64,000 nucleotides of DNA from the NCBI RefSeq assembly GCF_020360975.1, contig NW_025408667.1, positions 1,984,001 through 2,048,000 of the forward strand, read 5' to 3'. This DNA comes from Hirsutella rhossiliensis (taxonomy: Eukaryota; Ascomycota; Sordariomycetes; Hypocreales; Ophiocordycipitaceae). The stretch's first letter is position 1, and each line of letters begins with the position of its first letter. Positions 10,501-24,176 of this stretch are shown here, one piece after another. Below the pieces are notes generated by a model that searched no databases, was not told the DNA's origin, and worked only from the letters and a program-made list of their open reading frames with translations. Both the position numbers and the translations under genes were made by a program.

Positions 10501-13500
10501 TCGTCCTTCGATTAAATAGTTAAACGGTGCCTTAGTTACTAGTTAGGTTCTAGTATACTTCTTATAATAATTATAGATTTTTATCTTTACTACCTTTTCC
10601 TCCCTAGCTCCTTTTTACCTCCTCCTTTTCTTATTAGATTAGCGTCTTTAAGGCTCTTATATAAAAATCCTTTTTTACTTTACTAAGTTATAGTAGCTAA
10701 ACCTTAATCGTATACCTTAAGCCTTTCTTAGGTATCTATAGTCGCTCTTTTTTCTCTTCTTAGCTTTAATCTTTCTAAGGTTCGTTAAAGAGTTATTATA
10801 ACTATAGCACTATCTAATCTAAGGCTTCTCTACTTAGTAGGAGTAGTAAATTATTTACTTTATCTATTATTTCTTCCTTCCTCCTCTTATTAAGAGTAAT
10901 CTTATCTTAAAGTAACTAGTTATCCTTAGTAAAGTACTACTAACCTTCCTTATCCTTTTTAAACTTCTTTAGATACTTTCCTAGGATTATCTTATTAAGT
11001 ATAATTCTATTTAAAGTCTTAATCCTATACGCCCTAGACTACTCTAAGCGTAATACTACTTAAAAAGGACCGTTCTACCTTATTTAATACTTAGCTTACT
11101 TCCCTAGATTATTTAATTATCTTATATCGAATAGTAAGATAAGGTCTCTAGGTTATAGGCTTTCTTTCCTTATCGTATACTTATTAGCTTTATCTATCCT
11201 CTTTATTAATCGATTCCGATATCTTATTACTCTTTTCTTAGCTTCTTTTATATATTTTTCTTTCCTTTTTAAAACTTATACTTATACTTTAAATAATTCT
11301 TCTCTTATCTTTACTTTATCTTAGTTAATTAGTCGCTAAGTTAGGTATTCTACCTTAAGAGGTAGTACCGGTTCCTATTTATATAATAGGTAGAAAGCTA
11401 ATATTTTATAAGACTCTTTAACTACTATTTAGTCTATAAGGATTACTTAGTTAAGGTATCTAATCTACTTACCCTTTTTCTCTACTATTTTTATAAGTAC
11501 TATTATTAACCTCTAGTACCTTTATTTTACTACCGCGTTCGCTTTTAGATTATATACTAAAGTTTAGATAACTTTAATGCCTATATCCTCTAAGATATAC
11601 TTAAAGTCTTTCTTTATTTCGGGCCCTTTATTAATTATAGTATATAGTATTACGCCGTACCTATAAATAATAAAGAGTATAATTTAGTTATAGCTCTTAT
11701 AGTAATTTCCTTAACTAAGGTTACTTCTACTTATTTAGTAAGGTCGTCTCGTGCTTCTATAAGGTATAAATACCTATAATTAGATAGTATATACTAGCTA
11801 TTAAAGTAAATCTTACTTATAAGGTAGCTAGGCGCGGTCGCGGTTATAACTTCCTAGGGTCTCTTAGTCGTAAAGTATTAGTATTCTTTATAGGAAGAGA
11901 TTACGCTATAAATATCGTTCTAAAGGCTAGCTTACTAATACCTATTCTTTACGAACGTATCTATAACTTATCGTCCTTTATATCCTATTTACGTATAGTA
12001 CTTTATAATAATCCTTTTCCGTTCTTTTAAGTTATCTATAACTAGTATAGGTCCCCTTTCTTCCTTCCTAGGGAGTCGCTAAATCTTCTAATCTTTAATA
12101 TAGAAATTTAGACTCTTTAAACGTAGCTTCCTATAGTCTTATTTAGAAAGGCCCTCTAGCCGTTTTAACGTTTAAAGGAAGTCTATAATTATCCTCGATT
12201 CCTTTAAGTAGTCCCCTTATAGCTTAGTCCCTTATACTACGTTTAAGTAAAAGTCTATAAATTCTTTAATATCGCCTTCTATTTCCCTATCTAATACGTT
12301 AGAAGGTCCTTTAGGCTTTCTTAAAAGTCCGTCGGCTATACTATTCTTCTTACCTTTAACGTATTATATAGTAAAGTCGAAGAGGAAAATATAGCTTATC
12401 TAGTAAGTTACTATAGCTCTAAGGACGTCTTTAAGGGCACCTTTTAGTTAATTAACTAGGACCTATATATTAGTTTCTAGGATAAAATATATACTATATA
12501 AGTATATTCTTAGTCTCTTAAGCGCACTTAATATAGCCTTATACTCCCTCTTTATCGTATTATATTTAGTTTCTACTAGTAACTACGTTCTACTTTCGAA
12601 CCTTATAGGGCGCCTCTTTCTATTAACGATTTATATTAAGACTGCCCCTTAGCTAAGCAAACTAGTATTATATATTAAAATAATATCTCCTTTTCTTAGG
12701 CTAACGTTAAGGGATACTAAAAAGACTAGATTAGTAATAGCTTCCTTAAGGGCAGCTATCGCTTTTACTTATTTATCTCCTTATTCTTAATAGACTTCTT
12801 TCTTTAGTAGGTCTATAAGGGGTTTTATTAAAATAGCGAACTATTTAATCTAGATTCGATAGTATCCTACGATACTAAGGAAAGCTTTAATATACGTTAT
12901 ATTAAGGCATTTTATCTATTCTTTAATTTTAATAACTTTAGCTTCTATAGGGCACCTTTTATTTATTCTATAGATATAACCGATAACTTTAGTTACTTAC
13001 TAGTAGAATTTCGATTTAGCCCTTATAATCGTATAACTAAAGAGTTTAACGTTAACTAAGACTTTCTCGAGGTTAATAAGGTATTTAAAGATAAATCTCC
13101 TTACTCCTAGCGCTACCTCTTTATTATTATACGTTATATCGGGCCCTTTAATACCTATATTATCGAGGAAATTCCTATAGATATTTAGTATAAGGTCTTA
13201 TAAGATTCTTTATATTATCTTTATAAATTAGCCGACTAAGTTTATAGCCTCTTAAAGGAGTATATATATATATAAGAGGCTAATAGGTATCGCGAATATC
13301 GTTAAGTTACGGCTTTTAATATTAAGAGGGATCTAATTATAGCCTAAAAAAAGGTCTAGGAGGGAAAGGATCTTATATATCGAGAAGTAGTTACTAAACT
13401 CGTCTATATTTAGCGGTAGGTTTATATCTCTTATTATAACGGTATTTATACGTATAGCGGAATTAATTAGGCGTAGTCTTCTATCTTTCTTTACTACTAG

Positions 13501-15229
13501 AAAAAAAGGGTTCCTATAAGGCCCGTGCCCTTTTTTAAGGACTCCTATTTTTAGTTTAATTTTAAGGATATCGATAACTTTCTACTCTATCGCTTTTAGG
13601 ATTAAGATTAAGGCTACTTACTATGCCTTATATTCTATTATCCTAATAACCTATAGGGGGGCTATAGCTAGGTCGACTTTACCTCTTTTTATAAAGTCCT
13701 AGGATAACGCTACTTTCTTATTAAATAGAATACTATTAAAGATCCGGATTTCTACCTCTATAAGAAAGCCCTTAAATTATTCGTAAATTACTTTAAGTCT
13801 TTCTTATATTAGCCGCTTTCCTTTCTATATACTTAAGAATTTTCCTATTAAGTATTCTAGGTAAGGTCTAGGCTATATCTTATCTTTAATAGTATTCTAT
13901 TTAGTTTTCTTTTAGTTAGGGTCCCCTTTTAGTATCGAGCCGTCTAATAGAGTATTATTAATAGGGTTAATCTTATCTACTTTTCTTTTAAAGAGAGTAT
14001 TAACTCTTAGATTATATAATCTAATAGGTCGTTTCCTCCCTATCTTAACTTTAATCTTCTAGATCTTTCTAAACTTCTTTCTAGCTCTAATAATATTTTT
14101 CTTAAATTCTCTTATAGCCTTTATAACTATAACTTTAATAATCTCTTCTACTATCTTAGATCCGATAGCTAGAATCGCGTTATCTCCTTTATCTATAATT
14201 AATTACTATTATACTAGTACTATTAAGGGCTTATTTACGCTAGCGTAGGCTAGGTTAGGGACTTAGTTAGCGCCCCCTTTATAACTAAGGATCTTACCTC
14301 CTAGTAAGAGAATCTTAGCCGTTAGGGTATCTATAAAGGGTTCTCTCTATAATTATTAGGTAGCTCCTAGGTTATCTTCTTTAACTTCTATTACTAAAGC
14401 CTAAAAGAAATTTCTTAGGAGCTAAGTAGCTATTTCCTATATAGTCTCTTTGAGCTTTAGTCTTTCGTATATATCTTTATTATTAAGGTCGTAGTCTAAA
14501 AGGATTTTACTATATCGACCTTATCTAGAAGCTCCTATTTAATAGCTCCTACCGCTAGCGTAACTACTTAGATAGTACTAATTTAATATTTAACCTATAT
14601 ATCGCCGTTCCTTAGGGAATAATTAAATAATATACGCGCGGCTCTAATAAATAGTATACCTAAGATAAAGGGGACTAAGACTCCGTCTAGCGTAATATAA
14701 AGATAGATTAGTATCTAGGCTATACTTAGATAGAGATTAGTCTCTACCTCCTTAACTATATTTATAGGGGACCCGGTATACGCTATTATTAATGCTCTTA
14801 TTAGTAGGATTTTAAGCCTATATACGTTTATATATCTTTTAGTAATAAGGTTTCCTTCGGACCTAATATCGATTAAGGCGCTTAGAACTTTAGCTTTCTA
14901 GCTACCGAGCTATACTTAAATATAGGGTAGGTCTTATATATACTTAAGCGAGCGGAAAGGTATAAGGACCGTATTTATACGTATTATAGGAATCGCTATA
15001 AGGTCCTTTAAAGTTATCTCTTAGTATCTTATTAAGAGTACTACTTCCTATATAAAAAATTCGTCTTTCTTTAGTCTTATTACTTCTAGAGTTTATTAAT
15101 TAAATAGTCCTTAGGCTAGTTATATTACGCTAATTATATTAGTTATAAACCTAACTTCCTTTAGTACTTATTAGACTTTAAGGTACTTATAATCCGATTC
15201 TTTATAAGTAAGGTAAGTAAGCTTAATCG
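10440..15229 (-). pseudogene. Gypsy-D pol: protease region, RT, RNase H, integrase (degraded)
   Basis: Read on the minus strand from 15229 downward. RT is clear at about 13700-12950; the catalytic motif reads FLDNIGIKGP (about 13155-13185), where FLDD would be expected, so the second Asp is now Asn. RNase H with a TLKRxLKAI-like block and a VKGKKNSIADGL-like end spans about 12800-12300. Integrase core and C-terminal GPF motif with a LGKYLKKFKKDKEG tail lie at about 11850-10900. No chromodomain was seen. The 5' end was cut by copia-B copy 1 (TSD GTTTA); coding continues at 21565. Stops are RIP-type throughout. Confidence 0.8.
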
Positions 15230-15234
15230 GTTTA

Positions 15235-15706
15235 TCTCGCGAAGAGAGATATAAGAAGTATATATAAAATGCATAAAGGTAAAATTAGAAGTAAGGGGTC
15301 GGATAGGCAGGGCAGAGGGATTTAATTCTTATAGGAGCAGTAATAAAGGTAAGGGAGTAATTATTATATTGCCTTAATTGTCCTTCTTTCCTCTATCTAA
15401 CGCCCCTCTTTATACCCGTCTAGTATCTTAATTAATAAAGAAGATCCTGCTTAAAGAAGCTACTAATATCCCTTTAACTACTAAGCTTTTTACCGGTTTT
15501 TCCCCTCCTTTCTAGCCGTTGCCGGCTTATCCGTCTTATCTCTCGCTACCTCTATAGGAAGCTATCGCTACTTCTGCTTCCCTTATGCTACCCTCCTCTC
15601 TATACCTCCTTTTAGCTCCTTCCTTAAAACCTATTTTTAGCTTCCTAGGTCCTCGTGCTAAGGGATATCTCCGAGAACTACAGAAATTAGGCCACGCTTC
15701 ATGACA
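15235..15706 (-). repeat. Copia-B copy 1, 3' LTR (472 bp)
   Basis: Left member of the LTR pair; it matches 21083-21559 with mostly transition differences and a few small indels. Confidence 0.94.
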
Positions 15707-15990
15707 CCTTAGCTATAGCCTGCCCTTATAGAAAGGGTAAAGCTAAATTCCTAGGCCGGTGAGCGTATAGAGGAGGTCTTAGTCTATACTTCTCCCCTAC
15801 TCGAGAAATCCGGGTTTTAGCCCTGGGCTCTTTTAGACCTACTTTAGGAAAAGGGGCCTAAGGAGGAAATCAAGTCCTATAAGAAAGGGGGTCTTCTCTA
15901 AGGATAAGTCCTTAAAAAGGGGGCCTTTAATAAGAATAAGTCCTAATTAAGCTAGGGGCCCTCCTTTAGGATAAGTCCTAATTCCTCTCT
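15707..15990 (-). other. Copia-B copy 1 pol-to-LTR spacer with degenerate tandem repeat
   Basis: About 15860-15985 holds roughly four units of 30-40 bp built on AAGGATAAGTCCT followed by a GGGGGCC/GGGGCCC block. The same array is in copy 2 (about 32235-32345). No frame was recognised. Confidence 0.65.
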
Positions 15991-18900
15991 TCGGCTGCAG
16001 ACGTCTCCTTCCTTCTACGTGCTATTAGCTCCTCTCGTAGACTCTTAAGGCGGGCTTCTAAGGACAGCTTCTCTCGAACGTCTTCTAGCCTAATTTGCTA
16101 TAAAAAGATAGCTAGCTTCTACTTCGGCAGGGGCTTCGTAAGACCGTCGGCTTTCATCGATGCCGTTAGAACCTAACGGACGGAAATAAGTCCCCTTTAG
16201 ACCTCTTAGCGTAACCAATGCTAGTAGATATCGATATACCGTAGCCGGGTCGATAGCTTACTATTTTCCTCCGTAAGGATCCGTATAGTCTACGTGTTAT
16301 CGCATTCTATAGCTAACGGGGTTAGGATTTATAGTCGTAGAGATATTAGCAGCCGGCTAAGGAAAATCGCTTCTTTTAACGCTTCTAAAAGAGCTAGTAG
16401 CTCTGCCTCCGTACTAGAAGTCGTAACGGTAGCTTGCTTCGAAGCTCTCTAAGCAATGGTTCCTCTAAAAAGGGATATAATATACCCCTATAAGCTCTTT
16501 CTATCTAAGGAATTGTCTATAAAGGACGAATCGCTTAAATAGAGGAAGATTTCTATAGCTTGTTTCTTCCTTTCTAGCCCTCCTAGGCGTAGACCATATA
16601 ATCTCGTTAAATAGAGATAAAGGATAGCTCTGTCTGCTACTTCTTAATGCCTAGGGCTAGGATTCTAGTTATGCCTAGCTAGCCGGGAGACCGTAAAAGA
16701 GATATCCGGTCTAGTAGAAATAGCTGAAAAAAGCAGGGAGCCTACCTTCTATTAGTATTGGTATTTCTCTTACTCCCTAGCTTAAAAGGACGGATTAGGT
16801 AAAAGCTCTTCGTCTAATATAGGCGTAGAGGGAAGCTTCTTATCGAGGGAATTAGGGAGGAATTTATAAGCGACCTTATCGATATAGGCGTCTTAGGTAA
16901 GCTAGATAGTCCGTTAGGACCTATTCCGAAGGATTCGTATCCCTAGGAACCACTTTAGCTCCCTTAGCCTAGTTATCTTATACCTTTATTATAGGCCTCG
17001 TATAGCCTCCTAGTAGCAGCCTCTTCCTTTCAGGTAGGCCTAGATAATATCGTCGACGTAGAAGAAGACCGTGATTTTACCCTTCTATATTATACACGGT
17101 TCCTAAGGACTTTCTTAAAGCCTAGGGCTTAAGGGAACCTATTAAATGCTATTGCTAAAGAAGGGGTGATCTTCGTAGTCCGTATAGAGCTTTCCTAAGC
17201 CGTAGAACCTTTCCTAGTTATTAGAAACTAGGAGGAAGTCGTATATAGACAACTTCTTCTTCCTTAAGTAGGCAGTTAATAAAGGCGTTAACTGCATCTA
17301 TCTAATCGAGTTCGAGGTCGAATTCTGCTGCTATAGCTATAAGGGTCCGAAAAGACATCCCTACTAGGGTAGTTGCCCTAGTAGGTAGATCCCCTTTGTC
17401 CTATTAATTCCCGCAAATAACTAGCCGGGCTTTGCACTTCTAAAGGAAGCCGTGTTTATTAGTCTTATAGATAAAGACCTACTTATAGCTAAGGACCTGT
17501 TTTCCTCTTGCTTTTTCCTTAAGGACCTCTTCGAAAGACCCTATCTCTTCGTGTAAGGCTAGGTGGTCTTTCTAGGCCTAGAAAAACTAGTCTCTAAAGG
17601 GGTGTCTTTCTAGCTGCTTTTAGTTTACTAGTAGGTCTAGGAGGTCTCTTTTATATACCTTCCTTGCTAATACTAGCTTAAAAAGCCGGCCTACTATAAA
17701 CGCTCCGTGGGAACCGTCTTCTATTAGCGTTAGGTAGAAGTCGGAAAATCGGTCGAAATAAGGGAGAAGCTAGTCTTCTTTCGTATCGGGCCCTATACCT
17801 TCCTTTGCTTCTCGAAGCAGGGATAAAAAGGCAGCTGGGTAATCCTTCGAGAGAGGTGCCTTTCCTACCCCCTTAGGGGTCGAGACGGGAAGACTAATAG
17901 AGAAAGCTGCTTCTAGATCTTCTTCTTGTTCCGTAAGAGGAGGCGTAGGGAGGCAGGCGTATTCTAGCTCTACCGCTTTCTAATAGTCTCCTTCTTTGTC
18001 TAGATCATCTAATATAGCAGCTTCCTCTTCTTTTTCTTCCTTAAAGTCGGCGTTATCCTCGACTGCTTCGACGTCGGTTTCTTCTTCTATTTCCTCGTCT
18101 AGGGCCTCTTCTTAAGATTATTAGGAAGGGGGGATTTAGATCTTCTAAATTAGCTAACGTTGTAAGAGTAAGAGGGGCTATTAATCCCTCTTTCTGTCGA
18201 AGAAGCTAGATTCGTCGAAAATCATATCCCTAGTTAAAATAACCTTCCGTAGAAGAGGAATCTAGATCCGGAAGATATTCGTAGAATTATATCTAACGAG
18301 GTAACTAATAAAGGCTCTAGGATTAAGCTTTCTTTTCTTCTTCCTTTTTAGCTATATATCGGCAGTTATTGCGTATGCCTTATAGCCGTAGGCACGAAGG
18401 TGGGCTAGCGAGGCCCTCTTCTTCGTAAAGAGCTCGAGGGGGGATTTCTAGTCTATTCCTTAGTTTAGTCCCCTAGGGTCCTTAGGGTCCCTCGGGGTCC
18501 GGTTCCGAAGGTAATAGGCGGTCTTAACGACTTCCCTCTAAAGGTCGTGTGGAAGCTTTATAGTAAGTCTCATCGTACGGGCCCTTTCTATTATAGCACC
18601 CCCTAATCTTTCTGCCCCTCCGTTCTATGCCTAGGTATTCGGTGCTAACGGGAGGGGTAAGATGCCCCTTTTTCGAAGCTAATTTAAGATATCCTTCGTA
18701 AATAGCTCTCCGTTAGACCGTATCTTCTTTACCTCGTAGCTAAAGTAGGATTTTATCTAGTTAACGAAGTCCCGGAGGGTAGACTAGTTATACTTACTTA
18801 GGTAGGTCCGTAAGAAATAGGGGAAAACCATCCCTAAAAAGGCGTCTATAAAAATCATTACCCTAACGAAGCTTTCCTAATCCCTAGAGACGTCGGTCTA

Positions 18901-19800
18901 GTCGACCTAAATTTCCTTACACGGCTAGTCCGGCCGTATTAGGGTCCGTCTAGAAATCCGTCTCCTAGTCTTTCCTTGGCCGTAGTATTCGCATTCGACG
19001 GTCTTTAGGCCCCTTATTCGTACGCCCTATTATTGGCCTAGCTTATGTAAAGCTAGGGGGCCCGGGTGACTAAGTCGTGCGTGCTAAAGAAGACCGTCTC
19101 CTTAGGCTGCTGGAAGAGGGTCCTTTGACCCTACCCTCCTTCGAGCAGGGAAAGCTAACTTCTCGAGAGATTCCTTCCTAAGGATAGGTCGGAATTCGAG
19201 AATAAATTAACCGAATTTTTCCTCGATAAGCCTAATAGTCTGATTCTTCTAGACTAGCCTCGTAGGCTTAGACGTCGTATCCTAGAAGATTCCTTCCTCT
19301 CGAAGAAGGCGGAAGGAAATTAGGCTCGTTAAAAATCGAGGGTAAAAAGCTACCCTTTTTCTTCGAAGAATTCGTATAGATCCGTTAGGTAATTTTATCG
19401 TGAAATTTACCCTTCTATATCCCTCTATCTATACGGTTGATTCCCCGGTAATAAGGTATTCCCTCCGTGCCTTCTTAAAGGACCGGAATCGTGAGAGTGT
19501 GTTATAGATATCGAGGGAAGCACCGGAGTTAAGGATAGCTGATTTTCGTAGGGGATAATCGGAGGGTCCTAACGGTTGGTCTTGCTAATCCGTGGGGAAG
19601 ACGAATGCCGCATTTGCTATACTAACGATTTTTCCTCGAATTTGCGGCTCGAATAAGGGCAGCGGCGTTATTAGTTGCTATTTCTTAGCAACCTAAATCT
19701 CGTCTATCTTCTTCTGCAACGAGGGATCCTCCTTAAGAGACTATTATATCGTTTCTTATAGCCTCTTTAAAGGGTTGAATCCTTTAGGTCGGTTTTCCTT
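15990..19800 (-). pseudogene. Copia-B copy 1 pol: protease, integrase, RT, RNase H
   Basis: Minus-strand reading. Protease: a NSGAS active site at about 19528-19542 (Asp to Asn) followed by an intact IYNTLSRF-like segment. Integrase: conserved blocks with FLRTYLSKYNQSTL-like and NGGAERLGGAIIERART-like segments at about 18930-18560, the latter carrying the catalytic Glu. RT: FFYVDDII with both Asp intact at about 17050-17075. RNase H: STEAELLALLEALKEAI at about 16370-16425 and DGLTKPLPK near 16150. The frame is broken by scattered TAG/TAA codons in place of Trp/Gln, so no full polyprotein can be made, but long stretches remain open. Confidence 0.88.
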
Positions 19801-20938
19801 AAAGACCTGCTAGTATTATAATAATCGATGGCCTAGGGATTTGCAGGCTAGGCAGCCGTTTCGCCTAGTCTTTCGTTTCTTCGAGGAATCCTCGTCCCGA
19901 TCCGGAAGGTCTGCTTAAAAACCTCCCCTTTTTACCCCGTGTTGCTAATGTTAACGAGGTTCGATTTCGACTAGTTCCCTGATTTTTCGACTAACGGACT
20001 AAAAGGTCTATTAGGGGACTAGTCGGGCCGGTCTAACTAACGGGACCGGGGCGGGCCCGAGCAAGAGGCGGAGCCGGGGCCGGGCCTAGGGCAGCCGTTG
20101 ATAACGGTGTTAATGCTCTCGAGGGAGGAGGAGCCGAAGGAGCAACAGCCGCAGCAGCAGCAGCGGGAGCCGCAGCAACAGGGGCTGCAGCAGCTGCAGG
20201 GGCAGCAGATCGAGCCGTCTAGGTCGAGTGCTAGCCACGAAGGAATAAGACTGCTTGCTATTGTACTCTAGCAGCCTCTTCGTCTAGTTCTTAGCTAGCT
20301 TCTCGAAAGATAGTCGAGTAACCGTTACTAATAGGCTTTATTAGCAGAGATATATCCCGTAGCTACTAGCCGGAAAGAGCTTCTATTAGGAAGTATTAGT
20401 TAGCTTCCTCGAGGATCTCTTCCTACTTAGCTAGCCACGAAGAAGCTAGTAGGTTCCTAGCAGAAAAGGCTCCTAAGTAGGCCGTATAGGTCTTCCTAAT
20501 ACGGTTAGTTATATAACCTCTCGAGGGAGCTGTCGAGGTCTCGAGCTTTAAAAGCCACTGCCTAGGAGTCTCTTCCTCTCGAAGAGTAATTAGCTTTGCG
20601 GCACTAACGGATTCCGTTATTGCCGTACGAGCAGTAGTTAGTAACTTCGTCTCGTAAAGGTATTCCTTTCGGTGACTCTCGTAGTCGCCTAAGGTAGTAG
20701 AAAAAGCTCTCTGCTATGCAGAGGTTAGCTCGGAGAAGAGGGAAGCTCCCTCTGCAAATTCCGTTACCCTTAGACGAAGAGGGGGCTCGAGAGGGTCCTG
20801 CTTATTAGAGAAGACTAAATTATAGATAGTTCTGTCTATACGAGCCCGTAGCTCCTTTACCTACTTATCCTAATCTTAGGGCTTTATAAGAATCGTCCTA
20901 CGGACCGTAGGGGCGGCAGAGGAGTCGTTTTTCGACAT
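19801..20938 (-). pseudogene. Copia-B copy 1 gag
   Basis: The ATG at 20936-20938 opens a frame starting MSKNDSSAAPTVRRTIL. The first stop, a probable RIP Gln/Trp position, comes within about 20 codons. A UBN2-like alpha-helical body follows, then an Ala/Pro-rich linker at 20100-20215 encoded by GCT/GCC/GCA repeats. A zinc knuckle lies near 19870-19820 (CLACKSLGH, with the last Cys changed to Tyr). Gag would package the element RNA. The start was chosen because it is the only ATG downstream of the primer site in the Gag frame. Confidence 0.82.
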
Positions 20939-21068
20939 CGTTAAGGAGAGAGGGGGCAGAAAAGTCAGTTAAAATCGGCTTTTCTAGTAAGAGGGGTAAA
21001 AGAGAGCTACGAGGGATATAAGAAGGGTGCCTTTTGCAGTAGCCGGAAGGTATAGGAATACTATTCCT

Positions 21069-21082
21069 CCCGGGCTTATAAC
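21069..21082 (-). other. Copia-B copy 1 primer binding site
   Basis: On the minus strand GTTATAAGCCCGGG follows the 5' LTR directly. It matches the anticodon arm of initiator tRNA-Met as in copia-A, which points to half-tRNA priming. Confidence 0.7.
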
Positions 21083-21559
21083 TCTCGCGAAGAGAGATAT
21101 AAGAAGTATATATAAAATGCATAAAGGTAAAATTAGAAGTAAGGGGTCGGATAGGCAGGGCAGAGGGATTTGATTCTTATAGGAGCAGCAATAAAGGTAG
21201 GGGAGTAATTATTATATTGCCTTAATTGTCCTTCTTTCCTCTATCTAACGCCCCTCTTTATACCTGTCTAGTATCTTAATTAATAAAGAAGATCCTACTT
21301 AAAGAAGCTACTAATATCCCTTTAACTACCGAGCTTTTTACCGGTTTTTCCCCTCCTTTCTAGCCGTTGCCGGCTTATCCGTCTTATCTCTCGCTACCTC
21401 TATAGGAAGCTATCGCTACTTCTGCTTCCCCTTATGCCCCTACCGTCCTCTCTATACCTCCTTTTAGCTCCTTCCTTAAAACCTGTTTTTTAGCTTCCTA
21501 GGTCCCTCGTGCTAAGGGATATCTCCGAGAACTGCGAAATCAGGCCACGCTTCGCGATA
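21083..21559 (-). repeat. Copia-B copy 1, 5' LTR (477 bp)
   Basis: Right member of the LTR pair, ending with CTTCGCGATA and followed by the TSD GTTTA. Confidence 0.94.
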
Positions 21560-21564
21560 GTTTA

Positions 21565-24165
21565 ACTTAGTATTCTTCGTCCTATTCTTTAACTTATACT
21601 AAAGCTACCGCGAGTTTTCCTTATAGATATTTAAGGAGGAGTAAACTACTCTCTATATTATCTTCGGCTACTTTTATAACCGTTATCGTAGCTCTATAAG
21701 GTCTTATATTACTCTCTACTTTCTCTAAGGTCTAGAATTTAGTGTTTTCTATACCTTAGGCTATATCTATATATCTCGTGCTAAGTCTCTCGCTTAGTTA
21801 GGGAATAAAGTTAATTAAGTAATTTAAAGGGATTAGGATTCTTTTATATATAATTTCTCTAATAATTTTATCTATAAGTCTATCGAACTTCTTATCTAGA
21901 TCTACTCTATATCTATAGTATATAGGGATAATCTTTAGGCTAGTTTTTACTATTCTCGTTATCTCGATTTCCTCTACGTCCTCTTTAACTCTTTATCTTT
22001 TTCCCTCGTAAGTATTAATCCCTATCGTAGTTATATAGATTATCTAATTATATATATCGCTTTATTATATATTATCTATAATTATAATAACTAATATCCT
22101 TCTTACTTCTTTTCTTATATCGCTTACTTTTAGATTCCTTAGCTTCTACTTATATAGGCTTCTATATCTTTAAAACTAGTCTAAGAAACTAGATTCTCTT
22201 TTACTAGTAGCCTAATTTAGGTAAGATAGTATAACTATAGCTTTAACCTATTTTATAAGTAGTAATATAAAGGAGTCTAGCTATATATCTACCTAGTATA
22301 TAATAAGCCTTTAAATATATATACTTATTTAAGAAAACCTATTAGTAAGTACTAAGGGAATTATACTTTTATTATCTTTTCTTTTAAGGTAAAGAGTCTT
22401 ATTTACTACTTTATATATTATAAATCTAATCTTATAGTCCTAAGAGTATACCTCGTACTTATCGGGGTAGTATCCTTCTTTACTATAATAAAAGTATCTC
22501 CTAGGCTAGTTAAAAGCATTAACCTAAAACTATATATATTAATTAGATAGGTAGTAAAATCCGATAGTATTTACGCTACCTCCTTATTTATAACTTAAAG
22601 AGTAGCCTTTACTATTAACGCGTTTTTATTCTCTATTAAGCTAGTTAAATATCTACTCTTACTAGTAAGTAAGGTTAATCTTTATATCTTTAAGGGCTTT
22701 TATTAAGTCTAAGATCTCCTTTACGGGCTATCTAGGTTTCTTATCTATTTTCTTTAACTCTTTAGGAAGTTTTTCTTCGCCCTTATTAGATTCGGCTTCC
22801 TTTATTACTTTATTAATTTCCTTAAAGAGCTAGTCTTTCTTTAGGTTCTTTAGCTTCTAATTATAGACTTTAGATACTATATCTCGTCGCTTAACGTCCT
22901 AGCGAGGTGCTAAGTAGTTATTAATTATATAGATAAGGCTTTTATATAGGAGTTTTAAGATAACTTTAGATATCTTCCTATTTCTCTTTATAACGTTAAT
23001 AATAAGCTCCTTTAGTATTATATAGTAGATAAAGTATAACTAAACTATAGATTCTTCCTAGCCGTTAGGTTATACCTTACGCTATAGGTATAAGTAGAGA
23101 CTAAGCTATTTTATAACTTCTATAATAGTCTTAGGCTTTTTAGTATTATAATAGTCTAAGCGGTCGTTAGTAGTTTCTAGTTATTTAATATTATATATAT
23201 AGTAGTATTAAAGGAGTCTCTTCTTCGCTTCTTCCTAGGTAAGTCTATTTATAAGAATTTTAATAGTAAGGGCTTATATAGAGGAGATATAGACTTCGAG
23301 CTAGTCTATTTTATCCTTATTATAAATATAGTTAATATATATCTCCTATTTAAACTTCTTAAGGAATTTAGTTACGTTTTTACCGTTAAATTTACTAATA
23401 GGTAGGAGTCGTAGTTAGCGGAGTCTTCCTATAAGGTTATCTTAGCTTCTAGCGAGTATATCTCTAAGTCTATTAGCAATCTTATTAATATCTACCTTAA
23501 TTTTCTTTATATCGCTAGTAGTATAATTAGATAATCCCTCTTAACGGCTAGCGTTTCTAGATATAGTATACCTATAGATTATAAGGTTACGAAATTTAAA
23601 GTTAGAGTTTTCGGAGTTAGAGGATATCTTATTATAACTATCTTATTACTTACTTTCTTATCTATTAGCGGGAGGTAAGCGTTTTCTATAAGCTACTATA
23701 TAAAGGAGAGCTAAGGTTAAGGTTATTAAGGTATCCCTTATTAGTACCTATATTAGTATTATTAGTATATATATAAGTAAGATATCTTAGTAGGGTTCTA
23801 GAACGGTTTAAATTATACTATCGTCGTTATTTATATCTTTTAAAGCATTATATAAGGATCGTGGTTTCTTAACTAAGTCGCTAGTATTAAGGGTCGTAGG
23901 GCCGATAATAGGAGCTCGGGGTTTTTTAGTATTAGCTTATTACTTTTCCTTTACTACTAGCGAAGGCATTATCTAATTATTTATTTCCTAGTAAGTCTAT
24001 TACCTTATTAGGTCCCTAACTCTAGCTATTAAGGTAGTTACTGCTTTAATTATTAAATCCCTGGATTTTATTTTTTCTAAATAGTACCGTCGTCTTCTAG
24101 GTATTCTCGGCTTTATAAAGCTACTTATCGCCGTATAAATAAAATAGAATAACGAGTTCACGCCT
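21565..24165 (-). pseudogene. Gypsy-D gag, degraded
   Basis: A minus-strand frame from just after the 5' LTR runs to the copia-B insertion. A capsid-like alpha-helical region (LPISKFNGKNVTKFLKKF) lies at about 23400-23330. A degraded zinc knuckle near 22500-22450 reads YFYYSKEGYYPDKYE, in which Cys and His ligands of CX2CX4HX4C have become Tyr by RIP. Basic linkers follow. Gag would build the particle and bind RNA. The last bases before the LTR (24140-24176) should hold the primer site, but I could not match it to a specific tRNA. Confidence 0.72.
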
Positions 24166-24176
24166 TAGAGACTAGT

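Larger units (their letters stand above)
15235..21559 (-). mobile_element. Copia-B copy 1: complete Ty1/copia element
   Basis: LTRs at 15235-15706 and 21083-21559, TSD GTTTA at 15230-15234 and 21560-21564. LTR termini are TCTCGCGAAG and CTTCGCGATA, an extended inverted repeat. On the minus strand the order is primer site, gag, protease, integrase, RT, RNase H, spacer. It keeps many CpA/TpG sites, so it is younger or less exposed to RIP than copy 2 at 31582-37940. Confidence 0.95.

Noticed and set aside
20898..21122. Minus-strand open frame of 74 codons
   Set aside because: Its start lies in the copia-B LTR and it runs through the primer site in a frame other than gag; the gag ATG at 20938 is a better start.
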